Assembly: GCA_023369685.1 (NCBI GenBank)
Contig: SACZ01000001.1
Span: forward strand, 682,381 to 746,380
Length of the DNA: 64,000 bases
Reading direction: 5' to 3'
Source: Prolixibacteraceae bacterium JC049
Lineage (GTDB): Bacteria; Bacteroidota; Bacteroidia; Bacteroidales; Prolixibacteraceae
The translations under genes and the position numbers were made by a program. The notes beneath the pieces were generated by a model. The model searched no databases. It was not told the origin of the DNA and worked only from the letters and a program-made list of their open reading frames with translations. Of this stretch, positions 23,396-32,852 are shown one piece after another. The first letter of the stretch is position 1; the number at the start of each line of letters is the position of its first letter.

Positions 23396-24559
23396 TTAAT
23401 TTAACTTAGATGCTCCGTTACCAATTTCAGCAACATAGAAGTCAGGTTTGATACCTGTACGTTTTTCGTAGTTGGCACCAACTTTTTCAATGAATGAATC
23501 GATGGCTTCGTCGCGTACCAAACTAACTGTACAACCACCAAAACCACCACCAGTCATACGAGAACCGATAACTCCGTCAATTTTCCAGGCCTCTTCAGCC
23601 ATTGTATCCAATGCTGTTCCTGTTACTTCGTAGTCATCGCGAAGCGAAGTATGTGAAGCATTCATTAGTTGACCAAACTCTTCTACTTTTCCTGCTTTTA
23701 ATGCATCAACAGCATCGCGCGTACGCTTAATTTCAGTTACAACGTGGTGTGCTCTTCTTCTGATAACATCATCAGTAATTGTGCTTTCTACCGATGCAAA
23801 ATCTTCAACGCTCAATTCACCCAATAGGTTAATAGGCATAATTTCGCGGATTTTTTCAACAGCTGCTTTACATTCGGCTACACGCTCGTTGTATTTTCCT
23901 GCATCTAATTTGTGTGGACTATGCGTGTTACTAATTACAATCTTAACACCTTCCAATTCAATTGGCACTAGTTCGTAATCCAATGTATCGCAGTTTAGGA
24001 AAATAGCATGGTTGGCTTTTCCCATTCCTGAGGCAAACTGATCCATAATACCACAATTAACACCAACGAATTCGTTTTCGGCTTTTTGTGACATTTTTAC
24101 CAATTCTACTCTTTCTAGATCTGTTCCTAATACATCGTTTAATGCGTATGCTGTTACCACTTCAAGAGCTGCTGATGAAGATAGACCAGCTCCATTAGGT
24201 ACATTCCCATTGAAATACAGCTCTAAACCTGTGTTTAGCTCAATGCCTTTTTTGAAGAATTGATTGATAACTCCAAGTGGATAGTTTACCCACTCTTTTC
24301 CTTGTGGAGTTGTTAACTGGTTGAAGCTCAGTTTAGTTGCGAAATCTTGATTGGCAGAACGAAACTTAACTACTTTTTCTTCAATCTTTCTTACTGCCAA
24401 GAAAGTACCGAAACTTAAAGCACATGGAAATACAAACCCTCCATTATAGTCGGTATGCTCTCCAATTAAGTTTACACGTCCTGGAGAAAAGTAAACCGCT
24501 ACATCTCCTTCACCATAAATACTTAAAAACTCTCTTTTTATATCTTCCACCTTCATCAT
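23396..24559 (-). CDS. galK: Galactokinase
   Basis: The product has 387 residues. GHMP kinase motifs are present: PGRVNLIGEHTDYNGGFVFP at 26-45 (galactokinase signature), VPNGAGLSSSAALEV (ATP loop) and SRMTGGGFGGCTVSL near the C-terminus. It phosphorylates alpha-D-galactose at C1 in the cytosol. Two adjacent ATG codons occur (24559 and 24556) and I cannot choose between them. It is the first gene of the galK-galT unit; a tandem 10-bp repeat 20-40 bases upstream may be its operator. Confidence 0.96.
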   Translation of the reverse strand: MMKVEDIKREFLSIYGEGDVAVYFSPGRVNLIGEHTDYNGGFVFPCALSFGTFLAVRKIEEKVVKFRSANQDFATKLSFNQLTTPQGKEWVNYPLGVINQFFKKGIELNTGLELYFNGNVPNGAGLSSSAALEVVTAYALNDVLGTDLERVELVKMSQKAENEFVGVNCGIMDQFASGMGKANHAIFLNCDTLDYELVPIELEGVKIVISNTHSPHKLDAGKYNERVAECKAAVEKIREIMPINLLGELSVEDFASVESTITDDVIRRRAHHVVTEIKRTRDAVDALKAGKVEEFGQLMNASHTSLRDDYEVTGTALDTMAEEAWKIDGVIGSRMTGGGFGGCTVSLVRDEAIDSFIEKVGANYEKRTGIKPDFYVAEIGNGASKLN

Positions 24560-24578
24560 TTATTTTTTTAATCTTACT

Positions 24579-24598
24579 ACTGGTAGGTACTGGTCGGT
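24579..24598. promoter_or_regulatory. Tandem 10-bp repeat upstream of galK, candidate operator
   Basis: ACTGGTAGGT and ACTGGTCGGT lie head to tail at 24579-24588 and 24589-24598, differing at one base, 20-39 bases before the galK start. Direct repeats with one-helical-turn spacing suit cooperative binding of a repressor or activator. The regulator is not identified. Confidence 0.5.
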
Positions 24599-24764
24599 AA
24601 AAATAGATATTATTTTTGAAAAGCATTAATTTTTGGTTAAAATATTGTCAATTTTACTGTTATGTCTGAAAAAACCGATTGCAGAAATTGAATTGGAAGT
24701 AGAAGATACTAGCAGAAACAGTATAAAAACAGGAGGCTTAATTCGCACAGCAAAACGAAAAAGA

Positions 24765-24772
24765 TATCTTTG
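24765..24772 (+). promoter_or_regulatory. Putative -7 element for the phosphatase/fructosamine-kinase operon
   Basis: TATCTTTG fits TAnnTTTG and lies 34 bases before the first ATG. The rest of the 246-base divergent region 24560-24805 holds the galK operator candidate and otherwise nothing I can name. Confidence 0.45.
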
Positions 24773-24805
24773 AATTAGAAATTGAACTCAGGTTAATATT
24801 TTAAT

Positions 24806-25297
24806 ATGGAAAGAATGAGTAAGCAACGAATTTTATTTGTCTGTTTAGGAAATATTTGTCGCTCTCCGAGTGCGGAAGCTGTATTCACCGGATTGGTGAA
24901 GCAAGCAGGGCTGTTGAATCAAATTGAAATTGATTCGGCCGGAACATCTGGATTTCATGCAGGAGAGCCTGCCGATAGAAGAATGCAGAGCCATGCCATT
25001 AAACGAGGATATAATTTAACCAGTTTGTCTCGTCCGGTTGACAGAGTTAACGATTTTGATGATTTCGATATGATTATTGGAATGGACGATAGTAATATGG
25101 ATAACCTGAACCAAATGGCTCCTACATTAGAGGCAACCCAAAAGTTATATAAGATGACCGATTTCTGTACCCGATTCGACTATGACCATGTACCCGATCC
25201 TTATTACGGCGGATCGGAAGGTTTTGAATTGGTACTTGACTTATTGGAAGATGCCTGTGAAGGCTTATTGGAAGAGGTGAAAAACAGATTAAAATAA
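24806..25297 (+). CDS. Low-molecular-weight protein tyrosine phosphatase family protein
   Basis: The product has 163 residues. The phosphate loop VCLGNICRSPSAE gives the C-x5-R-S signature (Cys13, Arg19, Ser20), and the general acid is in the DPYYGG segment. The enzyme forms a cysteinyl-phosphate intermediate. A downstream fructosamine kinase gene starts 29 bases after the stop. Members of this family from plants and bacteria remove phosphate from ribulosamine-5-phosphates, so this one may act in sugar-adduct repair rather than tyrosine signalling, which is an inference from context. A second ATG at 24815 is also possible as start. Confidence 0.92.
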   Translation: MERMSKQRILFVCLGNICRSPSAEAVFTGLVKQAGLLNQIEIDSAGTSGFHAGEPADRRMQSHAIKRGYNLTSLSRPVDRVNDFDDFDMIIGMDDSNMDNLNQMAPTLEATQKLYKMTDFCTRFDYDHVPDPYYGGSEGFELVLDLLEDACEGLLEEVKNRLK

Positions 25298-25326
25298 TAG
25301 AATCTGAATTACTAAACTGAAATATC

Positions 25327-26187
25327 ATGGAAAGAGCAATACATCATTTAATTGAAGAGAAATTAAACGATCGAATCATCGGAAAGCAGATGGTGGGAGG
25401 AGGCTGTATTGCTCAAACCAATGTATTGAAGATGGAATCGGGAAAACATTATTTCTTAAAGTCGGGTTTTTCCGATTCTATGTTTCGAAAAGAGGCCAAT
25501 GGATTAAATGAGTTGGCAAAACCAAATGTTATCAGAGTTCCTCAGGTAGTTTTAGCTGATGATGAGTTTTTATTACTAGAGCATATCCAACAAGGAGTGC
25601 GTAAAGCCAATTTTTACGAGGAGCTGGGAAAGCAGTTGGCCAATATGCATCGTTATACTGCCGAGAACTATGGCTTCTACGAAGACAACTTCATTGGGGC
25701 AACCGCTCAGATAAATACTACCGATAGAAAAACAGCAGGAAGTTGGATGGATTTCTTCTGGGAAAACCGCCTGTTGTTTCAATATCGATTGACTGAAAAG
25801 AATGGACATGCCTCTGTTCGATTGAAGCAAGCATTTATAAAATTGGAGAAACTAATTGCCACTATAATTGGCGACTCGGCAGAAGAACCCACCCTTATGC
25901 ATGGCGATTTGTGGGGAGGAAATTATATGCACGATGAAAATGGAAATCCGGTACTTTTTGATCCCGCAGTATATTACGGTCATCGTGAAGCCGACTTAGC
26001 TATGACCAGTCTGTTTGGAGGATTTACTCTGGAATTTTATCAGGCTTACCAAAAAGAGTTTCCATTGAAAGAAGGGTGGGAATTCCGTGAGGGAATCTAT
26101 CAATTGTATCACGTACTGAATCATGTTAACCTGTTTGGTACATCTTACTTGTCGCAAGCAGAGTTTCTGGCTGGAAGATATGGGTGA
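25327..26187 (+). CDS. Fructosamine/ribulosamine 3-kinase family protein
   Basis: The product has 286 residues, the usual length. It is an aminoglycoside-kinase-like fold: GGGCIAQTNVLKME (glycine-rich start), YFLKSG (ATP-binding Lys), catalytic loop LMHGDLWGGNYM and metal-binding LFDPAVYYGHREADLAM. The family phosphorylates ketoamine (Amadori) adducts on C3 so that they fall off proteins. Bacterial members prefer ribulosamines and erythrulosamines. It pairs with the upstream LMW phosphatase in one operon. Confidence 0.92.
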   Translation: MERAIHHLIEEKLNDRIIGKQMVGGGCIAQTNVLKMESGKHYFLKSGFSDSMFRKEANGLNELAKPNVIRVPQVVLADDEFLLLEHIQQGVRKANFYEELGKQLANMHRYTAENYGFYEDNFIGATAQINTTDRKTAGSWMDFFWENRLLFQYRLTEKNGHASVRLKQAFIKLEKLIATIIGDSAEEPTLMHGDLWGGNYMHDENGNPVLFDPAVYYGHREADLAMTSLFGGFTLEFYQAYQKEFPLKEGWEFREGIYQLYHVLNHVNLFGTSYLSQAEFLAGRYG

Positions 26188-26470
26188 AAGAAGAGGTGTT
26201 TTATAGTATAACGATTAAATGTTGAGCGTATTACCCTTTTTTATCTTTTTCACTTTTAAAACCTTTCCTCCTTTCCAATTAGCGTGACAATTATCACTAT
26301 ATAACCTTTTATGTTTTTATCTCGTATATGAGGTGTGTTGTTTGTAACGGATTGATATTTAGGGTGTATAAGATTTGTTGATGATGGTATAAATAAAATC
26401 TAAAAATATAGAAGTGTAGATATGTTTGAATCTGAGGTAAATTTGTTGTGAACAAAGAATTCAGAAAACG
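26188..26470. other. Intergenic region upstream of the RND efflux operon
   Basis: About 280 AT-rich bases contain two -7-like elements, 26421-26428 (TATGTTTG) and 26438-26445 (TAAATTTG), either of which could start the tolC-like operon. No hairpin with a T-run was found after the kinase gene, and no small gene is supported. Confidence 0.5.
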
Positions 26471-27784
26471 ATGATACACAAAGGATTTAAAATACTCTTA
26501 GCAGCAATGATACTTTCGGTTGGGGGAGTATCGGCTCAGGAAAAGGTGACGCTATCGTTAAACGAAGCGTTGGAAAAAGCTAAAACAAGTAACTTCGAGA
26601 TTAAGATTAGTCAGGCCGATTATCAATCGGCAAAAGCAGACTATCGCCAAACCAATGCATTAATATTACCTACAGTTCGCATTGAGCACCTGGCGACAGC
26701 TACTAATAATCCATTGGCCAGCTTCGGTTATAAACTTCAGCAAGAAATTGTACAGCAAGCCGATTTTAATCCTGCATCGTTGAATGATCCGGATAACATT
26801 GAGAATTTCCAAACTTCAGTTATTCTGGAGCAACCTATTATTAATGTAGATGGTTGGCATGGACGTAAAGCGGCCAGCTCTAAAATGGAAGCTCTGAAAT
26901 ATCAGCAGTTGCGCACACAAGAGCACATCGAACTACAGGTGAAGAGTGCTTACTTCGGTTTACAATTGGCTGATGCTCAAAATAAATTCTTATCGAAGGT
27001 TGTTGAAACTGTACAACGTAACTACAATTTAATTAGTAATTACTACGAACAAGGATTGGTAAAGAAAGATGACTTGTTGGAGATGGAAGTTCGTTTGTTG
27101 GATGCACAGTCGAAAAAGAAAAGCGCTGAAGCATTGAGAAACAGAGCCAACAATGGATTGACTTACTTGCTGGGGATGGCAATTAATGCTCAAATCGAAA
27201 ATTCAGATACACTTTCTATTCCTTTGGAAGATTGGGCCAAGGCTAAATTGGAATTGGGAAAAGAACGCAACGATATTCAAGCATTTCAGAATAAAGTAAC
27301 CGCTTACGAGCAGATGTTAAAATCGGCAAAAGCATCATACTTACCACGCTTAAATGCCTTTGGAGCATACAACTTAAACGATGATAAGTTACTGGGAACA
27401 AACGCAAAGAGTTGGATGGTAGGAGCGAAACTGTCGTTGAATGTGTTCGATGGATACAAAACCGCAGGGAAAGTACAGAAGATGAAGGCGGAGCTGCATA
27501 AGCAAAATTTGGAATTGGAACGATACATGGAACAGCAACAGCGTGAGTTGGAACAAGCTCAATTGCAGTTGAATGTGGCCAAAGCCAACTTTCAATCGGC
27601 CGAGAAAGCCAAAGAGAGTGCTGGCGAAGCATATCGAATTAAGCAAAACAGATATAAAGAAGGTTTGGTAAAAACCACCGATTTAATCAATGCGGAGACA
27701 GCTTGGTCGAATAAAAATCTGGCCTTCCTGAATGCATTGTACCAATATCGTATTGCTTTCGAGTACTTAACTTTCCTGAAATAA
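26471..27784 (+). CDS. TolC-family outer membrane efflux protein
   Basis: The product has 437 residues with a signal peptide (cleavage near VSAQE, about residue 23). Two outer-membrane efflux repeats follow, dominated by long Gln/Lys/Ala-rich helices (for example ALKYQQLRTQEHIELQVKSA and YMEQQQRELEQAQLQLNVAK), as in the periplasmic tunnel of TolC/OprM. It would form the trimeric exit duct for the RND pump encoded downstream. It begins the operon, with 35 bases to the adaptor gene. Confidence 0.92.
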   Translation: MIHKGFKILLAAMILSVGGVSAQEKVTLSLNEALEKAKTSNFEIKISQADYQSAKADYRQTNALILPTVRIEHLATATNNPLASFGYKLQQEIVQQADFNPASLNDPDNIENFQTSVILEQPIINVDGWHGRKAASSKMEALKYQQLRTQEHIELQVKSAYFGLQLADAQNKFLSKVVETVQRNYNLISNYYEQGLVKKDDLLEMEVRLLDAQSKKKSAEALRNRANNGLTYLLGMAINAQIENSDTLSIPLEDWAKAKLELGKERNDIQAFQNKVTAYEQMLKSAKASYLPRLNAFGAYNLNDDKLLGTNAKSWMVGAKLSLNVFDGYKTAGKVQKMKAELHKQNLELERYMEQQQRELEQAQLQLNVAKANFQSAEKAKESAGEAYRIKQNRYKEGLVKTTDLINAETAWSNKNLAFLNALYQYRIAFEYLTFLK

Positions 27785-27819
27785 ACCCTTTAGTTACGAA
27801 TTAGAAAAAAAGAAAAACC

Positions 27820-28878
27820 ATGATACTTCAAAACATTCAAAAATTAGCCGTAATTACTCTTTTAATGGGAGCGGTAGCATGCTCGGGCGAGAAAGCTACA
27901 ACAACAAACAATGCTGCAATAAATGTAAAAGTAGCAGATGTGAGTGAACAGTGGGTGGATAACCAATTGGAATTGCCTGCTCAGATAGAGGCTTCAACTA
28001 GCTCGAAATTATCGACCCGTGTAATGGGACAGGTAAAAAGCATTAAAGTAGATATTGGCGACAAAGTAAAGAAAGGTGATTTACTTATGACTATCCGAAG
28101 TGCTGATTTGATGGCCCAAAAGGCACAAGTGGAAGCTAATTCGGTAGAAGTGGAATCGGCTTTGAAAAATGCACTAAAGAATCAAACGCGTTTACAGAAT
28201 CTATTAGCCAAAGAGAGTGCTTCGCAGAAAGAGGTAGACGATATTAATATGCACGTAGAGATGCTTAAGGCGAAGAAAAGTGCCATTGCAGAGATGCGTA
28301 AGCAGGTGGAAGAGCAGTTGAAATACGCTTACATCCGTGCTCCATTTAATGGTACTGTTTCGGCTCGCTTTGTGAATGTGGGCGATATGGCTAATCCGGG
28401 AATGCCATTGCTGGGATTCGAAACATCGGAGAAATTTGAAGTAGTAGCTCGTATTCCTGAATTTCAGGTGGAGAAAGCACAGGTGGGCGATACGGTAAGC
28501 ATGAGTAGAGATGGAAAAATGGTTGGAAAAGCCATTATTACACAGATAAATCGTTCGGGAAGTTATACCGGACCACAATATTTAATTAAAGCACAGCCTA
28601 TTGTAAAAGGCGATTGGTATTCTGGCATGTTTGTTCGCTTGGAACTAAACACCGACAAAGTGCAAAAGATTTTGGTGGCAAAGGATATGTTGGTTGAAAA
28701 AGGACAATTGAAGGCCATATGGGTAGTGAGCAAAGATAAGAAGGCGATGTTACGCTACGTGCGAACTGGTAAAGCGTATGGCGATAAGGTGGAAATCTTA
28801 TCGGGATTGAGTAACAATGAACGTTGCATTTTACCGGGTAACTACCGATTAAGCAATAATGTTACTGTAAACTGGTAG
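27820..28878 (+). CDS. RND efflux periplasmic adaptor lipoprotein (membrane fusion protein)
   Basis: The product has 352 residues and carries a lipoprotein signal (GAVAC, Cys21). The order is a beta-barrel/lipoyl half (SKLSTRVMGQVKSIKVDIGD, KKGDLLMTIRSADL), a coiled-coil hairpin (about 105-165), the second lipoyl half (YAYIRAPFNGTVSARFVNVGD) and a membrane-proximal domain. It links the inner-membrane pump to the TolC duct. It is the middle gene of the three-gene pump operon. Confidence 0.92.
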   Translation: MILQNIQKLAVITLLMGAVACSGEKATTTNNAAINVKVADVSEQWVDNQLELPAQIEASTSSKLSTRVMGQVKSIKVDIGDKVKKGDLLMTIRSADLMAQKAQVEANSVEVESALKNALKNQTRLQNLLAKESASQKEVDDINMHVEMLKAKKSAIAEMRKQVEEQLKYAYIRAPFNGTVSARFVNVGDMANPGMPLLGFETSEKFEVVARIPEFQVEKAQVGDTVSMSRDGKMVGKAIITQINRSGSYTGPQYLIKAQPIVKGDWYSGMFVRLELNTDKVQKILVAKDMLVEKGQLKAIWVVSKDKKAMLRYVRTGKAYGDKVEILSGLSNNERCILPGNYRLSNNVTVNW

Positions 28879-28928
28879 CGCGCTGTGTTAATTAATTTTC
28901 CTTACTAATTATTCAATATTAGAAAGCT

Positions 28929-31900
28929 ATGAAAACAGGATTTGCCGGAACTTTCGGAAAACTATTTATAAAATCGAAGCTTACCCCGCTTTTAATGGTG
29001 CTTTTTTTAGCCGTGGGGATCTATAGCTCATTCTTAACTCCTCGCGAAGAGGAACCTCAAATTGATGTACCTATTGCCGATATCTTTTTCCGATATCCCG
29101 GAGCAACAGCTCAGGAAATGGAAAGCCGTGTGGTAGCACCATTGGAAAAAGTGGTATCGAATATTCCAGGAGTAGAATATGTGTACTCTCGTTCAATGCC
29201 GGGGCAGGCCATGTTGATTGTTCAGTTTTATGTGGGCGAAGATGTGGAGCGTAGCTTGGTGAAGATGTACAACGAGATAATGAAGCACATGGATGAAAAG
29301 CCATCCGGAACAAGCTTCCCGTTGATTAAAACCCGATCGATTGATGATGTTCCAGTGTTGGGATTAACACTTTGGAGCGAAAAATACGACGACTATCAAC
29401 TGCGTAGAATTGCTCAGGAATTGAATTCAGAAATTGAGAAAGTAACCGATGTATCGGAAACGAAGATTATTGGTGGAAGAAGTCGCAAAGTGAATGTGGT
29501 GCTCGATAGGGATGCTATGGCCAATTATGGTATTGACATCCTTCAGGTTGGACAGATGATTGATGCAGGTAATAAGCAAATGACTGCAGGAACATTGAAC
29601 GATGCCGATAATCAGTTGATCGTAAAAACAGGTTCTTTCTTAAAAAGTGCCGATGACGTAGCCAACCTAATTGTTGGAACTCATAAAAACAATCCGGTTT
29701 ATTTGAATCAGGTGGCTAAAATTGTAGATGGACCAGAAACTCCGGCTCAGTATGTGAGTTTTGGGTATGGTGCCGGAAACTTGGATCAAAAACAGAAATA
29801 TGGCGACGACTATCAGGCGGTAACTATTTCGGTGGCTAAGCGCCGTGGAGCGGATGCCATGCGACTTACAGAAAAGATTGAACACAAGATACAACAGCTT
29901 CGCAGAGATTTGTTGCCGGCAGATGTAAAGGTAGAGGTAACTCGAAATTACGGAGAAACAGCTTCTGAAAAAGTGTCGGAATTGCTTATGCATCTGTTTA
30001 TGGCCATTGTGGCGGTAACTATTGTGGTAATGTTGGCCATGGGATGGCGTGGTGGTTTAGTGGTTTTCCTTTCGGTGCCAGTAACTTTTGCTTTGACCAT
30101 GTTCTCGTACTATTTCTTAGACTATACCTTAAACCGAATTACTCTGTTTGCACTGGTGTTTGTAACGGGTATTGTGGTGGACGACTCCATTATTATTGCT
30201 GAAAATATGCATCGCCACTTTAAAATGAAGAAATTACCATTCTTCCAGGCGGCTATTCGTTCTATCGATGAGGTGGGTAACCCAACTATTTTGGCCACAT
30301 TCACTGTTATTGCTGCGGTATTGCCAATGATATTCGTTTCGGGATTGATGGGGCCTTACATGAGTCCAATGCCTATTGGGGCTTCCATAGCTATGATTTT
30401 CTCATTGATTGTTGCACTAATGATTACGCCTTATTTGGCTTATCGTTTATTGAGTGCTGAAGATAAAAAGGAGAAGAAAGAACCAAAGAGCTACAAGTTG
30501 GAAGATAGCTTCATCTATCGTATTTATTATCGTGTTATGAATCCGATGATAAACGACCCGTTGAAACGTTGGGGATTTATTGGTGGAACCAGTGTACTAT
30601 TGCTGGCATCTATGATGTTGTTCTATTTCAAAGTGGTAACCGTTAAGATTCTTCCTTTCGATAATAAAAGCGAATTTCAGGTGATAATTGATATGCCTGA
30701 AGGAGCTACACTGGAACGTACTGCGGCTGTTGCTCAAGAGATAGCAGGTTATGTTGCTTCCGATAGCGAGGTGGTAAATTATCAGACTTATGTGGGAACT
30801 TCGGCACCAATAAACTTTAATGGTTTGGTTCGTCACTACGATTTACGTAGAAATGCCAATCTAGCCGATATTCAGGTGAACCTGACTCATAAAAAGAAGC
30901 GTAGCGAACAAAGTCACGATATTGCCAAGCGTTTACGTCCGGAGATTCAAAAGATAGCTGCTCGCTATAATGCCAATGTGAAGGTGGTGGAAGTTCCTCC
31001 CGGCCCTCCGGTAATGTCTACTTTGGTAGCCGAGATTTATGGTCCTGACCTAGAGCAACAACGCAATATTGGTAGCCAGATTAAAGAGTTATTCAGAACC
31101 ACCAATAGTGTAGTGGATATCGACTGGATGGAAGATGATTCGCAGAAGGAGTTCCAGTTCGAGATTGATAAAGAAAAAGCGGCTTTGGCCGGAATTTCTA
31201 CTGAACAAGTGGTTTATGCACTGAATACTGCATTGCAAGGGCGAGAAGTATCGTATTTGTTTGCCGATAATGAGAAAGAGCAAACTGGTATTCTACTTCG
31301 ATTGAATGAAAAGCAGCGTACTGGAATTGAAGACTTACAGCAATTGAAAGTGATTTCACAACGTGGAAATGCAGTAAGCATTGGCGATATTGTTGCAATA
31401 AAAGAGGTAGAAACTGAAAAGAGTATTTATCGCAAGAACCAGAAGCGGGTGGTATATGTAACAGCCGATGTGGCTGGTGACTTAGAGAGTCCGGTGTATG
31501 CTATTATGGATATCTCGGAACGTATGAAGGAGTTAAAACTACCTACTGGATATGATATTACAGAACACTATACTGGTCAACCAGAAGACGAAAGTAACTT
31601 CGGCTTAAAATGGGATGGCGAGTGGCAAATTACCTACGAAGTATTCCGCGATTTAGGAACTGCATTTGCAGTGGTATTGGTAATTATCTATATGCTTATT
31701 ATTGGCTGGTTCCAGAACTTTAAGGTGCCATTTGTAATGATGGTAGCTATTCCGCTTTCATTGGTGGGAATTATTGTAGGTCACTGGATGTTGGATGCAT
31801 TCTTTACAGCTACTTCAATGATTGGTATGATTGCTCTGGCTGGAATTATGGTGCGTAACTCCATACTGCTCATCGACTTTATTAATCTGCGGCGGAACGA

Positions 31901-32156
31901 AGGCGCTTCCCTTCGCGATGCAGTAATTGAGGCAGGGGCCGTGCGTACCACACCAATTTTATTGACGGCAGGAACCGTGGTAATTGGAGCAGTAGTAATT
32001 CTTTTCGATCCTATTTTCCAGGGATTAGCCATTTCGCTAATGGGAGGAACCATTGCATCGACATTCTTAACGCTTATTATCGTACCATTGGTTTATTACA
32101 TGATTGAACGCAACAAAGAACATAAAATTGAAGTGAATACAACTGAGGAGGAGTAA
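28929..32156 (+). CDS. RND-family efflux pump, inner membrane subunit
   Basis: The product has 1075 residues with 12 membrane helices and two large periplasmic loops. TM4 holds GIVVDDSIIIAEN at 414-426 with Asp418-Asp419, the proton-relay pair of RND transporters. The C-terminal half has GMIALAGIMVRNSILLIDF. The sequence resembles the AcrB/HAE1-like branch widespread in Bacteroidota; the heavy-metal pump methionine pairs are not evident. The exported substrate is not predictable from the sequence. Confidence 0.93.
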   Translation: MKTGFAGTFGKLFIKSKLTPLLMVLFLAVGIYSSFLTPREEEPQIDVPIADIFFRYPGATAQEMESRVVAPLEKVVSNIPGVEYVYSRSMPGQAMLIVQFYVGEDVERSLVKMYNEIMKHMDEKPSGTSFPLIKTRSIDDVPVLGLTLWSEKYDDYQLRRIAQELNSEIEKVTDVSETKIIGGRSRKVNVVLDRDAMANYGIDILQVGQMIDAGNKQMTAGTLNDADNQLIVKTGSFLKSADDVANLIVGTHKNNPVYLNQVAKIVDGPETPAQYVSFGYGAGNLDQKQKYGDDYQAVTISVAKRRGADAMRLTEKIEHKIQQLRRDLLPADVKVEVTRNYGETASEKVSELLMHLFMAIVAVTIVVMLAMGWRGGLVVFLSVPVTFALTMFSYYFLDYTLNRITLFALVFVTGIVVDDSIIIAENMHRHFKMKKLPFFQAAIRSIDEVGNPTILATFTVIAAVLPMIFVSGLMGPYMSPMPIGASIAMIFSLIVALMITPYLAYRLLSAEDKKEKKEPKSYKLEDSFIYRIYYRVMNPMINDPLKRWGFIGGTSVLLLASMMLFYFKVVTVKILPFDNKSEFQVIIDMPEGATLERTAAVAQEIAGYVASDSEVVNYQTYVGTSAPINFNGLVRHYDLRRNANLADIQVNLTHKKKRSEQSHDIAKRLRPEIQKIAARYNANVKVVEVPPGPPVMSTLVAEIYGPDLEQQRNIGSQIKELFRTTNSVVDIDWMEDDSQKEFQFEIDKEKAALAGISTEQVVYALNTALQGREVSYLFADNEKEQTGILLRLNEKQRTGIEDLQQLKVISQRGNAVSIGDIVAIKEVETEKSIYRKNQKRVVYVTADVAGDLESPVYAIMDISERMKELKLPTGYDITEHYTGQPEDESNFGLKWDGEWQITYEVFRDLGTAFAVVLVIIYMLIIGWFQNFKVPFVMMVAIPLSLVGIIVGHWMLDAFFTATSMIGMIALAGIMVRNSILLIDFINLRRNEGASLRDAVIEAGAVRTTPILLTAGTVVIGAVVILFDPIFQGLAISLMGGTIASTFLTLIIVPLVYYMIERNKEHKIEVNTTEEE

Positions 32157-32233
32157 ATAAAAAGGATTGTCAGGTTTTCTGACTTCTGAAAATCTGGCAA
32201 TCTAATAATCTAAAATCTTTAAATCCTGAAAAA

Positions 32234-32563
32234 ATGAAAATACTAGTTACCATGTGTGTAGCTGAACATTCTGCTCAGTTGCACCAAATATTCAACGAAG
32301 AGGGTGTTACTGCATTTTGGGAAACCGATGCCAGAGGTTTTAACCTATCGGGTAAAAAGGAACACCGAATTGACAACTGGTTTGCCGATAAAAAGCGCCC
32401 CATCAATTCAACCATTAGTTTTGTATGGGTTACAGAAGTGCAAGCTCGTGTAATTCTAGCCCGAATGAATCGATGCAATAGCGACAGTGAAAATAGCGAA
32501 GCCGCATTTGCATTCACTCTGGAACCCGAAGATTTCTTAGCTCAGGGAAAGTTATCGTTTTAA
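32234..32563 (+). CDS. Small PII-like protein of the RND operon
   Basis: The product has 109 residues without signal peptide or membrane helix. The pattern MKILVTMCVAEHSAQLHQIF ... STISFVWVTEVQARVILARM fits a ferredoxin-like/PII-like alpha-beta fold, as found in small proteins encoded after RND or cation transporters. It lies 77 bases after the pump gene and directly before a strong terminator. It may sense the pump's substrate or a nucleotide and modulate transport. Function and family are tentative. Confidence 0.6.
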   Translation: MKILVTMCVAEHSAQLHQIFNEEGVTAFWETDARGFNLSGKKEHRIDNWFADKKRPINSTISFVWVTEVQARVILARMNRCNSDSENSEAAFAFTLEPEDFLAQGKLSF

Positions 32564-32571
32564 AATAATTC

Positions 32572-32603
32572 AAACGCTACCTATATTCAGGTGGCGTTTT
32601 TGT
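32572..32603 (+). terminator. Terminator of the RND efflux operon
   Basis: The arms AAACGCTACCT (32572-32582) and AGGTGGCGTTT (32589-32599) pair with one G-T wobble around a six-base loop, with a T-run at the end. It lies nine bases after the PII-like stop. Confidence 0.88.
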
Positions 32604-32657
32604 TTACTACACTTTGTGTTTGTTGTTTTCATTGTATCCTTCTGGTAAAGTCCATGA

Positions 32658-32710
32658 AAGGATTCGTGAACCAGCAGCGTGTGCAGAAAGCTCTTCTAAT
32701 TAATAATTCA
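32658..32710 (+). repeat. Copy 1 of a direct repeat bracketing the mannose operon
   Basis: AAGGATTCGTGAACCAGC (32658-32675) is identical to 49533-49550. It is followed by AGCGTGTG (6 of 8 shared) and, after a spacer of 15 bases, by ATTAATAATTCA (32699-32710), also identical in copy 2. The two copies are in the same orientation, 16.9 kb apart. Confidence 0.8.
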
Positions 32711-32830
32711 CCATTAAAATCTGTCAATTGTAAGATTAACATTTGCAGTGTCTTATGGCGTTTCCCTTTTTGCTGTTATTTCTTTTTCAGAGCATAAAAA
32801 CTTAGAGTTTAAAAATAATGTGTAAATTCG

Positions 32831-32844
32831 TATGTTCAAACATA
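32831..32844. promoter_or_regulatory. 14-bp palindrome at the GntR gene start, candidate operator
   Basis: TATGTTCAAACATA is a perfect inverted repeat (TATGTT-CA-AACATA) 8-22 bases before the chosen ATG of the GntR-type regulator. It occurs again at 35737-35750. The preceding TAAATTCG is close to a -7 element, so a bound repressor would cover the promoter. Confidence 0.65.
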
Positions 32845-32852
32845 TGTACAAA

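Noticed and set aside
32591-32797. A 68-codon plus-strand frame after the RND operon
   Set aside because: It starts inside the terminator and runs over the direct repeat; the product is rich in Cys and Phe without a plausible fold.
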